Shown here in pieces: positions 9,359 to 19,292 of a stretch of DNA of 64,000 nt. Numbering within the stretch: position 1 is the first letter of the stretch; the number at the start of each line of letters is the position of its first letter. The DNA is from Porphyrobacter sp. HT-58-2 (GTDB lineage: Bacteria; Pseudomonadota; Alphaproteobacteria; Sphingomonadales; Sphingomonadaceae): NCBI RefSeq assembly GCF_002952215.1, contig NZ_CP022600.1, positions 2,790,001 through 2,854,000 on the forward strand, written 5' to 3'. Below the pieces are notes generated by a model. The model made no database searches and was not told the origin of the DNA. It saw only the letters and a program-made list of their open reading frames with translations. A program made the position numbers and the translations under genes.

Positions 9359-9580
9359 ATGCTGAACATCCTTGCCTATATCGTCGGCCTTGTCAGCCTG
9401 GTGATCGTCCTTCCCGCGCAGATCCCGCTTTTGGGCTGGGCCAACTGGCTTGCCCTGCCGCTGATCGTGACAGGAATCATTCTGGGGGCGCTGTCATCGA
9501 AGGATGGCGGGCGCAATTTCTGCCTCGTGGTGCTGCTGATCGCAGCCGTGCGGCTGATGCTGGGCGGCGGGGTGTTCTAA
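9359..9580 (+). CDS. Small membrane protein
   Basis: This 73-residue hydrophobic protein starts at the ATG at 9359. It has three predicted membrane segments (residues about 4-18, 29-46 and 53-70), separated by QIPLLGWANW and SSKDGGRN. I recognise no family. It is transcribed divergently from the serine hydrolase operon, with about 118 bp between starts. Its TAA overlaps the stop of the convergent mutY gene (9577-9579). The tight packing on both sides argues that it is a real gene. Confidence 0.7.
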   Translation: MLNILAYIVGLVSLVIVLPAQIPLLGWANWLALPLIVTGIILGALSSKDGGRNFCLVVLLIAAVRLMLGGGVF

Positions 9581-10632
9581 GCCTCGGCCAGAGCCAGCCC
9601 GGCCGCCTTGGCGAACAGGGTCGCAAGCCCTGCTTCACCAATCTGTGCGACCGGCCACCATTGCCCTTCGCCCCGCGGCTGATCCCGGGTGTCCATCGCC
9701 AGCACCTGCAAGGTCAGGCTTGCGTGGGTGAAGCCATGGCGCACAGCGCCGACACTGCGCCATGCCCCTGCCAGCGGCGGTTTGCCAGAGCCATCGACCC
9801 GCGCGCTCCAGCCATCATCGGGCAAGGCGCGCATGCCGCCGAGCATCCCGGTGCCGGGCCGGGTGACAAGCCAGACCTCGGTACCGTGGCTGCGGGTGAT
9901 CCAAAACGCCGTGCCGCTGCGTTCGGGTACCTGCTTTTTCGGCGGCTTGACCGGCAGGCTCTCAGGCGCGCCCTGCCTGCGGCCTTCGCAGAGCTCTGAC
10001 AGCGGACACAGAAGGCAGCGCGGGACCTTGCTGGTGCAGATGTGACTGCCCAGATCCATCAGACCCTGGGCAAAGTCCCCCGCCCTTGCATCGGGCGTGA
10101 TCCGATCGGCGGCGGCGCGGATCGCCTTCCTCGCCTTGGGGAGCGGTTCACGGATCGCAAACAGCCGTGCGACCACACGTTCGACATTGGCATCGACCAC
10201 CACCGCGCGCCGTCCAAAGGCAATCGCGGCAATCGCGGCGGCGGTGTAATCGCCAAGGCCGGGCAGCGCGCGCAGCTCTGCCTCGGTTGAGGGAAACCCG
10301 CCCCGCTCAGCCACAGCGCGCGCACATTTCACCAGATTGCGGGCCCGCGAATAATAGCCCAGTCCCGCCCATGCCGCCATGACAGCGTCATCGCTCGCAG
10401 CGGCCAGCGCCTCGACATCGGGCCATGTCTGCGTGAACTTCTCGAAATACGGCTTCACCGCTGACACTGTGGTCTGCTGCAACATCACCTCGGACAGCCA
10501 CACCCGATAAGGCCAGGCCGGATCATCAGGGAGCGGTTCGCCCGGCGGCAGACGCCAGGGCAGATCGCGGGCGTTAGCATCATACCAGGCAAGCAGGCGC
10601 TCGGCGATGGTGGCGGAGATACTGGCAGTCAC
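9577..10632 (-). CDS. mutY: A/G-specific adenine DNA glycosylase
   Basis: MutY removes adenine mispaired with guanine or 8-oxoguanine in base-excision repair. The 351-residue protein has the VMLQQTTV segment, the helix-hairpin-helix with ALPGLGDYTAAAIAAIAFG, and the catalytic Asp in VVVDANVERVVAR. The four-Cys [4Fe-4S] motif C-x6-C-x2-C-x5-C is visible in CTSKVPRCLLCPLSELC. The C-terminal Nudix-like 8-oxoG recognition domain is present. Translation starts at a GTG (10632). It is divergent from dciA with only 14 bp between start codons, so the two promoters must overlap neighbouring coding sequence. Confidence 0.95.
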   Translation of the reverse strand: MTASISATIAERLLAWYDANARDLPWRLPPGEPLPDDPAWPYRVWLSEVMLQQTTVSAVKPYFEKFTQTWPDVEALAAASDDAVMAAWAGLGYYSRARNLVKCARAVAERGGFPSTEAELRALPGLGDYTAAAIAAIAFGRRAVVVDANVERVVARLFAIREPLPKARKAIRAAADRITPDARAGDFAQGLMDLGSHICTSKVPRCLLCPLSELCEGRRQGAPESLPVKPPKKQVPERSGTAFWITRSHGTEVWLVTRPGTGMLGGMRALPDDGWSARVDGSGKPPLAGAWRSVGAVRHGFTHASLTLQVLAMDTRDQPRGEGQWWPVAQIGEAGLATLFAKAAGLALAEA

Positions 10633-10646
10633 GCGCTGCCTATGGC

Positions 10647-11237
10647 ATGGTAGCCAGACCTATGGGAAGCGACAAGAAATCACCCCCGGCCAAGGACGGC
10701 AAGTCCCCGGCCTCAAACAGCAAAGCGGGAGGCCAGCAAGGCCGTCCCTATTCCCGCCCGCGCGGGCAAGGCGCGCGGGCGATCGGCGATCTCATGCCCG
10801 AAATCGGCCGCACCGCGTTCCGCCGCTTCGGCTTTGTGCAATCCTCGGTCGTGACCCGCTGGCCAGAGATTGTCGGCCCCACCCATGCCCGCGTGTGCAG
10901 CCCAGAAGCGATCCGCTTTCCCCCCGGCGAAAAGGCCGAAGGCATTCTGCAACTGGTGGTGATACCGGCCCATGCACCGCTGATCACACAGGTCATCCCC
11001 GAGATCATCGAGCGGGTGAACCGGTTCTTCGGTTACCGCGCCGTCGCCAAGGTCAAGCTGCGCCACGGTGCTGTCACTCCTCCTGCGAGCGACGGCAGAC
11101 CCGCCCAGCCCCCACCATCATTGAAGCCGATCCCGCTGGAACTGGGCGACAGCTTGCGCGATATCGGCGATCCGGAACTGCGCACTGTTCTCGAATCGCT
11201 CGCCCGCAGCATCTCGAACAGCGAAAAGCCGTCCTGA
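10647..11237 (+). CDS. dciA: DUF721 / DciA-family helicase-loading protein
   Basis: This 196-residue protein has a basic, low-complexity N-terminus (KKSPPAKDGKSPASNSKAGG) followed by the DUF721 domain (about residues 40-135), with RFGFVQSSVVTRWPEIVG and RVNRFFGYRAVAKVKLRHG. DUF721 proteins are now known as DciA, a DnaB-helicase loader in bacteria that lack DnaC. The C-terminal tail is less conserved. The start may be 10647 or the ATG five codons later. Its position between mutY and a dsbA-like gene upstream of smc is a common alphaproteobacterial order. Confidence 0.85.
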   Translation: MVARPMGSDKKSPPAKDGKSPASNSKAGGQQGRPYSRPRGQGARAIGDLMPEIGRTAFRRFGFVQSSVVTRWPEIVGPTHARVCSPEAIRFPPGEKAEGILQLVVIPAHAPLITQVIPEIIERVNRFFGYRAVAKVKLRHGAVTPPASDGRPAQPPPSLKPIPLELGDSLRDIGDPELRTVLESLARSISNSEKPS

Positions 11238-11254
11238 CAGGAACCCCGACCGCG

Positions 11255-11995
11255 ATGAACAAGCCTCTCTTTCTTGCCGCCGCCGCCACCGCACTGGCCC
11301 TTGCGGGCGGCTCTGCCACCGCGCAACAGGATCTGTCCCGCCCGGGCAGCGCCTTTGCCCCGCAGGACAATCCAGGAAACTGGCAGACTACCATTGCCCG
11401 CACCGAACGCGGGCATCTGATCGGCAATCCGGATGCGGGCACGCGGCTGATCGAGTTCATCAGCTACACCTGCCCGCATTGCGCGGATTTCACCGCCCGC
11501 GGCGAACCGGCGCTGGAGATCGTGCTGCTGATGCCGGGCAAGATCAGCCTCGAAGTGCGCCCCGTCATCCGCAACGGGCTCGATCTTACGGTTTCCATGC
11601 TGGCCCAATGCGGCGATCCGGCCGGGTTCAAGGGCCGCCATCAAGCACTGATGCTGAGCCAGGCAGACTGGCTCGGCAAGGCGCAAAACGCGCCCGAGAG
11701 CCAGATTAAGATCTGGCTTCGCGGCGACAAGGCCGGGCGCATGAATGCCGCCAACGCGCTGGGACTGACAGCGATGCTGGTCAAGCGCGGGCAATCCCAG
11801 GCCGAGCTTGATGCCTGCGTGTCGAACGATGCTGCGGCCAAGAAACTGCTCGCCAACGACACCGCCGATCACGATGAATTCGCCATCCCCGGCACGCCCA
11901 GCTTCGCACTCGACGGTAAGCTGCTGGCCGATGTCTACAGCTGGGAGGCGCTCTATCCGGTGCTCTCGGCGCGCTTTGCCGAACCGGCGGGCTGA
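11255..11995 (+). CDS. Exported DsbA-like thioredoxin-fold protein (CPHC)
   Basis: The 246-residue protein starts at the ATG at 11255, which opens a signal peptide (FLAAAATALALAGGSATA). The thioredoxin fold has a DsbA-type active site CPHC in EFISYTCPHCADF and the cis-Pro loop in IPGTPSFALDGKLL. It should act in the periplasm as a thiol oxidase or isomerase. The gene follows dciA by 17 bp and is followed by a second DsbA-like gene, then smc. The larger open frame beginning at 10607 is only the antisense-free extension through dciA and is not the start. Confidence 0.88.
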   Translation: MNKPLFLAAAATALALAGGSATAQQDLSRPGSAFAPQDNPGNWQTTIARTERGHLIGNPDAGTRLIEFISYTCPHCADFTARGEPALEIVLLMPGKISLEVRPVIRNGLDLTVSMLAQCGDPAGFKGRHQALMLSQADWLGKAQNAPESQIKIWLRGDKAGRMNAANALGLTAMLVKRGQSQAELDACVSNDAAAKKLLANDTADHDEFAIPGTPSFALDGKLLADVYSWEALYPVLSARFAEPAG

Positions 11996-12092
11996 TCCAC
12001 CTGTTCACAGGCCTGCGCTGCACCCTTGCTGAAGGGTAGCAGCGGGGGCTATCCTCTTTCCCGCGTCATTCTGCCTGAGGATTTCCCATCTC

Positions 12093-12842
12093 ATGACTGT
12101 CTCCCGCCTGCTTTCACTCCCCCTGCTTGCCCTTGCCCCGCTGATGCTGGCCGCGTGTGATGATGCCGCGACCACCGATGGCGCGGTTGCCGCAGGCGAT
12201 CCGATCCCGGCCATTGCCGCGCCGGCTGGCACGAACTGGGCGGATACGGTAACGGTAACGCCGGAGGGCGGTTACAAGATCGGCAATCCCGATGCGCCGC
12301 TCAAGCTGGTTGAATATGCCTCCCACACCTGCGGCGCCTGCGCGAATTTTGCCAAGACCGGCAAGCCGGTGATCAAGCAGAAATATGTTCCCACCGGCGT
12401 CGTCAGCTTCGAACAGCGCGAAGTCTTCCTCAATCCCTATGACGTGGTGATCGCGGGGCTGACCCAGTGCGGGGCAAAGGAACAGATGCAGCCGCTTTCG
12501 GACGAGGTGTGGCAGAACCTCGATCAGGTCTTCACCGGGCTTCAGGGCAATCCGGCCGCGGTTGAGGCTGCAGGGCAGCTTCCCATCAACCAGCGCTTTG
12601 CGGTCATGGCCGAAGTCACCGGCCTGCTCGAATTCTTCGCCGCGCGCGGTCTCAGCGCGGATCAGGGCCGCGCCTGTCTGAGCGATGCGGCCCGGATCGA
12701 AGCGCTGGTGAAGAACACCGAAACCATGTCGAAGCAGGACCGCATCACCGGAACGCCGACCTTCTTCCTCAATGGCCAGCGCATGGATGGTACGGCCTGG
12801 GAACTGATCGAGGCTCAACTCCAGCGCGCCGGCGCGCGCTGA
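12093..12842 (+). CDS. DsbA-like lipoprotein (CGAC)
   Basis: This 249-residue paralogue of the preceding protein carries a lipoprotein signal with lipobox LAAC (LALAPLMLAACDD), so it is predicted to be membrane-anchored on the periplasmic side. The redox motif is CGAC in EYASHTCGACANF rather than the usual CPHC, and GTPTFFLNGQRM gives the cis-Pro loop. A CGAC site would alter redox potential relative to DsbA, but the direction of activity is not clear. A 97-bp gap separates it from the first DsbA-like gene; smc follows 30 bp after its stop. Confidence 0.87.
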   Translation: MTVSRLLSLPLLALAPLMLAACDDAATTDGAVAAGDPIPAIAAPAGTNWADTVTVTPEGGYKIGNPDAPLKLVEYASHTCGACANFAKTGKPVIKQKYVPTGVVSFEQREVFLNPYDVVIAGLTQCGAKEQMQPLSDEVWQNLDQVFTGLQGNPAAVEAAGQLPINQRFAVMAEVTGLLEFFAARGLSADQGRACLSDAARIEALVKNTETMSKQDRITGTPTFFLNGQRMDGTAWELIEAQLQRAGAR

Positions 12843-12872
12843 GGCTGACAGGCGGGGCGCCCCGGCAATCCG

Positions 12873-15800
12873 ATGCAGATCCACCGGCTCAAGCTCAGCG
12901 GGTTCAAGAGCTTTGTCGAACCAGCCGAACTGCGCATCGAGCCGGGCCTGACCGGGGTTGTCGGCCCCAATGGCTGCGGCAAATCCAACCTGCTCGAAGC
13001 GATCCGCTGGGTCATGGGGGAAACCTCGGCCAAGTCGATGCGATCGGGCGGGATGGAGGACGTGATCTTCGCGGGCACCTCGACACGGCCCCCGCGCGAC
13101 TTTGCCGAGGTGGTGCTCCACGCCAGCGATGATGCGGGCGATGAACTCGTCGTCACCCGCCGGATCGAACGTGGCGCGGGCAGCGCGTACCGAGTCAACG
13201 GTCGCGATGTGCGTGCCAAGGATGTCGCGCTGACCTTTGCCGATGCCGCGACCGGCGCGCATTCGCCCGCGCTGGTCAGTCAGGGCAAGATCGCGCAGGT
13301 TATCGCCGCGCGCCCCGCGGAACGCCGCGCCATGCTGGAAGAAGCCGCCGGGATCGCGGGCCTGCACGTCCGCCGCAAGGATGCCGAAAGCAAGCTGCGC
13401 GGGGCAGAGGCGAACCTTGCGCGGCTGGAAGACCTTATGGCCGGGCTCGACGCTCAGATCGCCTCCCTGAAACGGCAGGCCAAACAGGCCGAACGCTACA
13501 CCGAACTCACGAACCGGATACAGGCCGCCGAAGCCCGCCTGCTGTTCGCCCGCTGGCGGGAAGCGGCAGCAGCTGCCAAGGCCGCGCGCGCGGCGGCAGA
13601 GGCGGCCAATGCCGCCGTCGCTGAAGCGCAGGGCAAGGTCGAAGTGGCGCAGCGCGAGCAAGCCGAAGCCGCCCAAAGCCTCGCTGAAGCGCGCGACGAA
13701 CTGGCTGATCGCCGCGATGATGCCAGTGCTCACGGACATCGTATGGCCGCGCTTGCCGAGAAGCTCGAAGCCGCCGAGACCCGGCTTGCCGATCTCGCGC
13801 GTCAGCGGCAGCGGCTGGAAGAAGACCGATCGGACGCCGACCGGCTGACCAATGCCGCGGTCGAGGCGCTGGCGCGGCTTACGGATGAACTCGCGGCCAG
13901 CCGGGAAAAACTCGCAGAAGCCGAAGCTGCCCGTCCGGTGCTTGCGGAGAGGTGCGAGGACAAGGAACGCGCCAGCCGTGCCGCGGAGCTGGCGCTGGCG
14001 AAGGCGACCGCTGATCAGGCCGGGGTCGAGGCCGAATGGCGGGTGGCGGAAGCCGCAGTTGAACAGGCCGAAGCCCGGCTCGCCCGGATCGAGGCCGAAG
14101 CCGCGCGCATCGCTCGCGCGCGGGCCGATCTTGCCGCAAGCGGCGATCCCGAGGCCGACGTGATCGCAGCGCGCGCCGCAGCCGATGATGCGGCTGCCGA
14201 CCTCGCCCGACTGCGGGCCAAGCTCGCCGAAGATCAGGCACACAAGGGCGAATTGCAGGCGGCGCGCGATGAAGCCGCCACCACGCTGGCTGCCGCCCGG
14301 GCTGAGCTGGCCGGGGTCGAGCGCGAACACACCGCCCTTGCCCGCGATCGCGAGGCGCGTGCCAGGCGCGAGGCCGGGAGGCAAGGCATGGCAACCCCGC
14401 TTGACCGGGTGAGCGTCGCGCCTGGGTATGAACGCGCACTCGCTGCGGTGCTGGGGCGCGATGGCAAATCGCCGTTGGGCGCGCCACAGGGGACGCCGGA
14501 TGGGCGGTTCTGGGCGGGGGCGACGGCACCCAAGCCCGTAATCGACAGCCTGCTCGGGCGCCTTTCCCAATGCCCCGATGAACTGCGCGCCCGCCTCGCC
14601 CTGGTGCATTGCGTCGATGAGGATGATGGCCGCGCACTGGCCCCCGGCGAATGGCTGGTGACCCGCGCCGGACACCTGCGCCGCTGGGATGGCTTTCTTG
14701 CCCGCGGTGAGGGCGCGGCTGAGGCCGCCCAACTCGAAGCGGCCAACCGCTTTGCCGAGCTTGAAGCCGCCCTCCCTCCCCTGCGGACTGCCGCTGAAAC
14801 CGCCGAGGCTGCGGACAGGACGGTGCGTGAGGAACTTGCTGCGCTGCAGACCGGTCTTGTCGCACAGGAACGCGGGATTGCAGGCGCGATCGAGGCTGAG
14901 CGTCAGGCGCTGCGGCGGCTTGATCAGGCCGAAGCTGCCAGAGAACGCATCGCAGCGCGCCTTGCAGAGCTTGCCGCCAACGCCTCTGACATCAACACCC
15001 AGATCGCTGCTGCCGCCGCAGAAGTCGACACCGCCCGCGCCGCACGCGAACGCCTTCCTGCCCGCGATGCCGGACGCGCGGCGCTCGAAGCCGCGCAGGC
15101 CCGCAACGAAATCGCTCGCGCTGCCGTGCAAGCCGCGCTTGCTGAACTGGCCGCACAGGATCAGGCGCTTGCCGCGTTGCGTGAACGGCTGGCAGGGCAG
15201 CAGGCCGATCACGCAGGATGGCAGGCACGCTCATCGGATGCCGAGCGGCGGATGGCCGAGACCACAAGGCGGCTTGCCGAAATTGCCGAGGAACACGCTG
15301 TCCACGCCGCCAAACCTGCCGCGCTGACCGCTGAAATCGAGGCTGGCGAAGAAGCCCGCGCGCGCTTTGCCGCCGAACTTGCCGCAGCCGAGGCAGCCAT
15401 GCGCGAAGCCGAAGCGCGCAGCCGCAGCGCTGATGCCGCTCTGGCGCAGGTCACAGAGACCCTCGCGCAGGCCCGCGAGAGCCGCGCAAGCCTCGCAGCG
15501 CGTGCCGAGAATGAAGAACTGCGCCGCGCGGAAATGGCCCGCATTTCGGGCGAACGCTTCCAATGCCCCCCGCCGCTGCTGGGCGAACGCTTCGGCTTCG
15601 ACGAGAATGACCTGGCTCCGGCCGCCGAGGAATCGGTCGAACTGGAAAAACTCACCGCCGCGCGCGAACGCATCGGCCCGGTCAACCTTGTCGCCGCCGA
15701 TGAACTCGCCCGGATCGAGGGGGAGCACGGCAACAGCGCCGCCGAACAGGCCGAACTGGTCGAAGCCATCGCCCGGTTGCGCGGTTCGATCGGCAGTTTG

Positions 15801-16295
15801 AACCGCGAGGGCCGCGAACGCCTTCGCGCCGCGTTCGAGGCGGTCGACGGCCATTTCCGGGTATTGTTCACGCGGCTGTTCGAAGGCGGGCAGGCGCATC
15901 TGGCCTTGGTAGACAGCGACGATCCGCTGGAGGCCGGCCTCGAAATCTACGCCCAGCCGCCCGGCAAGCGACTGCAATCGCTGTCGCTGTTGTCAGGGGG
16001 CGAGCAGGCGTTGACAGCGACCGCGCTGATCTTTGCGCTGTTCCTCACCAATCCCGCCCCGATTTGCGTGCTCGACGAAGTCGACGCGCCGCTCGACGAT
16101 GCCAATGTCGAACGCTTCTGCGACCTGCTCGAATCGATGGTCGCGACCACCACAACCCGCTACCTGATTGTCACCCACAACGCGGTGACGATGAGCCGGA
16201 TGCACCGGTTGTTCGGGGTGACCATGGCGGAAAAAGGTGTGTCGCGCCTCGTCAGCGTCGATCTGGGAGAGGCCGCGCTGCTGGCAGCCGAATAA
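12873..16295 (+). CDS. smc: Chromosome segregation protein SMC
   Basis: The 1140-residue SMC ATPase compacts and separates chromosomes together with ScpAB, and is loaded at parS by ParB. The N-terminal Walker A is GPNGCGKSN (residues 31-39). Long Ala/Glu/Arg-rich coiled coils run over about 165-490 and 630-930, separated by a hinge near 500-620. The C-terminal half contains the signature LLSGGEQALTA (about residue 1041) and the Walker B/D-loop VLDEVDAPLDDANVERF. Length and layout are normal. It is convergent with the merR gene, with 3 bp between stops. A parS-like site lies 28 kb away in this window. Confidence 0.97.
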   Translation: MQIHRLKLSGFKSFVEPAELRIEPGLTGVVGPNGCGKSNLLEAIRWVMGETSAKSMRSGGMEDVIFAGTSTRPPRDFAEVVLHASDDAGDELVVTRRIERGAGSAYRVNGRDVRAKDVALTFADAATGAHSPALVSQGKIAQVIAARPAERRAMLEEAAGIAGLHVRRKDAESKLRGAEANLARLEDLMAGLDAQIASLKRQAKQAERYTELTNRIQAAEARLLFARWREAAAAAKAARAAAEAANAAVAEAQGKVEVAQREQAEAAQSLAEARDELADRRDDASAHGHRMAALAEKLEAAETRLADLARQRQRLEEDRSDADRLTNAAVEALARLTDELAASREKLAEAEAARPVLAERCEDKERASRAAELALAKATADQAGVEAEWRVAEAAVEQAEARLARIEAEAARIARARADLAASGDPEADVIAARAAADDAAADLARLRAKLAEDQAHKGELQAARDEAATTLAAARAELAGVEREHTALARDREARARREAGRQGMATPLDRVSVAPGYERALAAVLGRDGKSPLGAPQGTPDGRFWAGATAPKPVIDSLLGRLSQCPDELRARLALVHCVDEDDGRALAPGEWLVTRAGHLRRWDGFLARGEGAAEAAQLEAANRFAELEAALPPLRTAAETAEAADRTVREELAALQTGLVAQERGIAGAIEAERQALRRLDQAEAARERIAARLAELAANASDINTQIAAAAAEVDTARAARERLPARDAGRAALEAAQARNEIARAAVQAALAELAAQDQALAALRERLAGQQADHAGWQARSSDAERRMAETTRRLAEIAEEHAVHAAKPAALTAEIEAGEEARARFAAELAAAEAAMREAEARSRSADAALAQVTETLAQARESRASLAARAENEELRRAEMARISGERFQCPPPLLGERFGFDENDLAPAAEESVELEKLTAARERIGPVNLVAADELARIEGEHGNSAAEQAELVEAIARLRGSIGSLNREGRERLRAAFEAVDGHFRVLFTRLFEGGQAHLALVDSDDPLEAGLEIYAQPPGKRLQSLSLLSGGEQALTATALIFALFLTNPAPICVLDEVDAPLDDANVERFCDLLESMVATTTTRYLIVTHNAVTMSRMHRLFGVTMAEKGVSRLVSVDLGEAALLAAE

Positions 16296-16298
16296 CGC

Positions 16299-16730
16299 CT
16301 AGACCTCGAGCGCTGCCGCCAGCTTCGCGCGGACAGTCTTCAGCCCGGCGATGATTTCGACCATGTCCGGCCCCTCGGAAACGACCAGCCGCACGCCTGG
16401 CGCTGCATCCTGATTGGCATCGGCACGACGATCTCCGCTGCGGCGATCATCCTTGCGGCGGTCGAGATCGGACTTGGACGCCGCACGCAGTACGGCCTCG
16501 GCCCCCTTGAGGGTATAGCCTTCGCGGTTCACCAACCGGTCGATCGTCTCGACCATGGCGACATCGGCAGGGCGGTAATAGCGTCTCCCGCCGCTACGCT
16601 TCATCGGTTTGAGCAGAGGAAACTGCTGCTCCCAGTAACGCAGGACATGGGGGCGGATTCCGAGCGCTTCGCTGACTTCGCCGATGGTGCGCAGCGCACC
16701 TTCGTCCTTGCCGTCATCGAACGCAGTCAT
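16299..16730 (-). CDS. MerR-family transcriptional regulator
   Basis: A 143-residue protein from the ATG at 16730. The N-terminal winged helix-turn-helix is of MerR type: TIGEVSEALGIRPHVLRYWE, then GGRRYYRPADV. A charged Arg/Asp stretch follows (LDRRKDDRRSGDRR), then a short C-terminal helix. No metal-binding Cys is seen, so the effector is unknown. It lies directly downstream of ihfA in the same orientation (19 bp apart). The rpmF-plsX-fabH-ihfA-merR order is widely kept in alphaproteobacteria. Confidence 0.87.
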   Translation of the reverse strand: MTAFDDGKDEGALRTIGEVSEALGIRPHVLRYWEQQFPLLKPMKRSGGRRYYRPADVAMVETIDRLVNREGYTLKGAEAVLRAASKSDLDRRKDDRRSGDRRADANQDAAPGVRLVVSEGPDMVEIIAGLKTVRAKLAAALEV

Positions 16731-16749
16731 CACTCCGACCCCCTGCCTT

Positions 16750-17049
16750 TCACCCCTTGGCAATCCGTTCCTTGAGCAATTGGCTTGCCCGGAACGTCAT
16801 CACCCGGCGCGGCGTGATCGGCACCTCAACCCCGGTCTTGGGATTGCGACCGATCCGTTCGTTCTTGTCCCGCAGCACGAAGCTGCCGAATCCGGAAATC
16901 TTGACGTTCTCTCCCCGGGCCAAGGCGTCACTCATCTTCGTGAGGATCGACTCGACCAGATCGAGCGACTCGGCACGGCTGAAGCCCATCTTGCGATTGA
17001 TGGTTTCCGCCAGATCGGCGCGAGTCAAAGTGCCAATCGAACGCATCAT
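16750..17049 (-). CDS. ihfA: Integration host factor subunit alpha
   Basis: This 99-residue HU/IHF-family DNA-bending protein has the N-terminal helix segment [18 protein letters not shown], the family signature [21 protein letters not shown], and the Pro-containing arm. With IhfB it bends DNA at specific sites in replication, recombination and transcription. Two adjacent ATG codons (17049 and 17046) follow a strong ribosome-binding site, AAGGAGA, on the minus strand. Spacing allows either; 17049 is given. The gap of about 140 bp to fabH is AT-rich and probably holds its own promoter. Confidence 0.95.
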   Translation of the reverse strand: MMRSIGTLTRADLAETINRKMGFSRAESLDLVESILTKMSDALARGENVKISGFGSFVLRDKNERIGRNPKTGVEVPITPRRVMTFRASQLLKERIAKG

Positions 17050-17188
17050 GCGTACTCTCCTTCGCGGCGCGACCCGAAAGAAGATCATCTGCTTACGGTT
17101 TTTTCGCGCCTTTGCAAAGCGATGCTGCGTGGAATGTTGTGTTTTCAGCAATAGTGTTAGCGAATAAGGCAGATCCGCAACCGCGCGA

Positions 17189-18169
17189 TCACATGCGGAT
17201 CAGGCTGGCACCCCAGGTAAAACCGCCGCCCATCGCCTCCAGCATCACTAGATCGCCTGCCTTTATGCGTCCGTCCTTGCGCGCGGTATCGAGCGCGAGC
17301 GGCACCGACGCCGCCGAAGTGTTGGCATGATTCTGCACCGTCACGACGACCTTTTCAGGCGCAATACCGAGCTTCCTTGCGGTCGCATCGAGGATCCGGG
17401 CATTGGCCTGATGCGGCACGACCCAATCGAGATCTTCAGGCGTTACGCCTGTATCTTCAAGCACTTCCTTCAGGACATCGGCGAGGTTGACGACCGCGTG
17501 GCGGAACACCTCCTGACCGCGCATCCGCACATGGCCGACGGTCTGTGTGGTCGAAGGCCCGCCATCGACATAGAGCAGATCGTGCTGCGCACCATCGGCA
17601 TGCAGCCGCGTGCCGAGGATGCCCTGACCGGCGCTGTCGTCCGACGGCGCTTCGAGCACCACCGCCCCGGCCCCGTCACCGAACAGAACGCAGGTTGTGC
17701 GGTCTTCCCAATCAAGGATGCGGCTGAAGGTTTCCGCGCCGATAACCAACGCGCGTTTGGCCATGCCGGTCTTCAGCATCGAGTCGGCAACACTCAGGGC
17801 ATAAAGAAAGCCCGAGCATACCGCCGCGACATCGAATGCAATGCCGCCATTGCAGCCCAGCGCGTGCTGCACCTTGGTGGCGGTGGCGGGAAAGGTGTTG
17901 TCGGGCGTCGCTGTGGCAAGCACGATCAGCCCGATACTGGCCGCATCAACCCCTGCATCCGCCAGTGCCGCCCGCGCCGCGGCGGTGGCGAGCGTGGCGG
18001 TGGTTTCGTCATCTCCGGCGATGTGCCGCTGTCGGATACCGGTGCGCGCCGCGATCCATTCATCCGACGTGTCGACCCGCTCGGCCAGCTCCGCATTGGT
18101 CACGACCCGGCGCGGCAGGGCCGAACCTGTGCCAAGAACACGTGAGCCGCTCACCTTGCCCTGGCTCAC
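17189..18169 (-). CDS. fabH: Beta-ketoacyl-ACP synthase III
   Basis: FabH condenses acetyl-CoA with malonyl-ACP to start fatty-acid chains. The 326-residue protein shows the complete triad: Cys118 in [13 protein letters not shown], His253 in [11 protein letters not shown] and Asn283 in NHANTSAAS. Its ATG overlaps the stop of plsX (ATGA), so the two are translationally coupled. An inverted repeat (17172-17178/17195-17201) surrounds the stop codon and may slow transcription before ihfA. Confidence 0.96.
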   Translation of the reverse strand: MSQGKVSGSRVLGTGSALPRRVVTNAELAERVDTSDEWIAARTGIRQRHIAGDDETTATLATAAARAALADAGVDAASIGLIVLATATPDNTFPATATKVQHALGCNGGIAFDVAAVCSGFLYALSVADSMLKTGMAKRALVIGAETFSRILDWEDRTTCVLFGDGAGAVVLEAPSDDSAGQGILGTRLHADGAQHDLLYVDGGPSTTQTVGHVRMRGQEVFRHAVVNLADVLKEVLEDTGVTPEDLDWVVPHQANARILDATARKLGIAPEKVVVTVQNHANTSAASVPLALDTARKDGRIKAGDLVMLEAMGGGFTWGASLIRM

Positions 18170-19263
18170 TGGGTTGCCTCGCCGTCCTTCGCCGCTGGCC
18201 GCGTGCGACCATTGCGGGTCAGCGCGCCTTCGCCCAGCCGCGACAGATCATCGGCGATCCGCTCTGTCAGCTTGTTTTCGAGCAGCCGCGCTGTCACCGC
18301 CACTGCGTGCGCCACACCCTTGGCCGTCGCGCTGCCGTGGCTTTTGACGACCACCCCATTGAGGCCGAGGAACACCGCGCCATTGTGGTTGTTGGGATCG
18401 AGATGGTGCTTCAACAGCTCGGTCGCCGGGCGCGAGACCAGAAAGCCGATCTTCGAACGCAGCGAGGACGTGAAGGCCTGACGCAGCAGGTCGGTCACGA
18501 AACGCGCCGACCCTTCGATCGCCTTGAGCGCAATATTGCCGGAAAAGCCGTCGGTCACGACCACATGGGTCTCGCCCCGGTTGATCTTGTCGCTTTCCAC
18601 AAAGCCATCAAATTGCAGCGCGAGGCCACCGTCGGCAGAAGCAGCGGTGAGCATCGCGGCGGCATCGCGCAATGCCTCGGTGCCCTTGATTTCCTCGGTG
18701 CCGATATTGAGCAGCCGCACCACCGGCTTGTCGAAGCCGTTGACGATGCGCGAATAGGCCGCACCCATCACCGCGAATTGCACGAGATTGCGGGCATCAG
18801 CTTCGGTGTTGGCACCCAGATCAAGCATCACCACGTCATGCGCCTGCAAGGTCGGCATGATCGCCGCGAGCGCCGGGCGGTCGATCCCCGGCATGGTGCG
18901 CAGCGCAAGCTTGCTCATCGCCATCAGCGCGCCGGTATTGCCCGCGCTGACGGCAGCACCGGCCTCACCGGTCTTCACGGCGTTGACGGCGAGGCCCATC
19001 GAGGTTGTCTTGGCGCGGCGGATCGCCTTGCTGGGCAGTTCATCCCCACCCACTACGTCATCGCAATGCAGGATTTCCGAGGCGGCGCGCAGGTTCGGAT
19101 GGTTCTCCAGCGCGGCTTCGATCCGCGCCCCATCACCAACCAGCAGGAACTTGAACTTGTCGTGATCCCGGCGGGCAAGAGCCGCGCCTTCGACCATCAC
19201 GCGCACGCCTTCATCACCGCCCATCGCATCAACAGCGATACGCGGCAGGCTCATGGTGCTCAT
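18166..19263 (-). CDS. plsX: Phosphate acyltransferase PlsX
   Basis: PlsX converts acyl-ACP to acyl-phosphate, the first acyl donor for phospholipid synthesis through PlsY. The N-terminal signature [11 protein letters not shown] and the downstream [20 protein letters not shown] are characteristic. Length is 365 residues from 19263; an ATG three codons later (19254) would also fit. It lies between rpmF and fabH, linking ribosome assembly and lipid synthesis in one transcript as in many bacteria. Confidence 0.96.
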   Translation of the reverse strand: MSTMSLPRIAVDAMGGDEGVRVMVEGAALARRDHDKFKFLLVGDGARIEAALENHPNLRAASEILHCDDVVGGDELPSKAIRRAKTTSMGLAVNAVKTGEAGAAVSAGNTGALMAMSKLALRTMPGIDRPALAAIMPTLQAHDVVMLDLGANTEADARNLVQFAVMGAAYSRIVNGFDKPVVRLLNIGTEEIKGTEALRDAAAMLTAASADGGLALQFDGFVESDKINRGETHVVVTDGFSGNIALKAIEGSARFVTDLLRQAFTSSLRSKIGFLVSRPATELLKHHLDPNNHNGAVFLGLNGVVVKSHGSATAKGVAHAVAVTARLLENKLTERIADDLSRLGEGALTRNGRTRPAAKDGEATQ

Positions 19264-19292
19264 CTCCGGTCTATCGTCGGGGCCAGCGGCAA

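Noticed and set aside
12114..15212. 1032-residue open frame antisense to smc
   Set aside because: A GC-driven shadow of the smc coiled coil. The protein is low-complexity Gly/Arg/Phe-rich with no recognised domain, while the plus strand encodes an unmistakable SMC.
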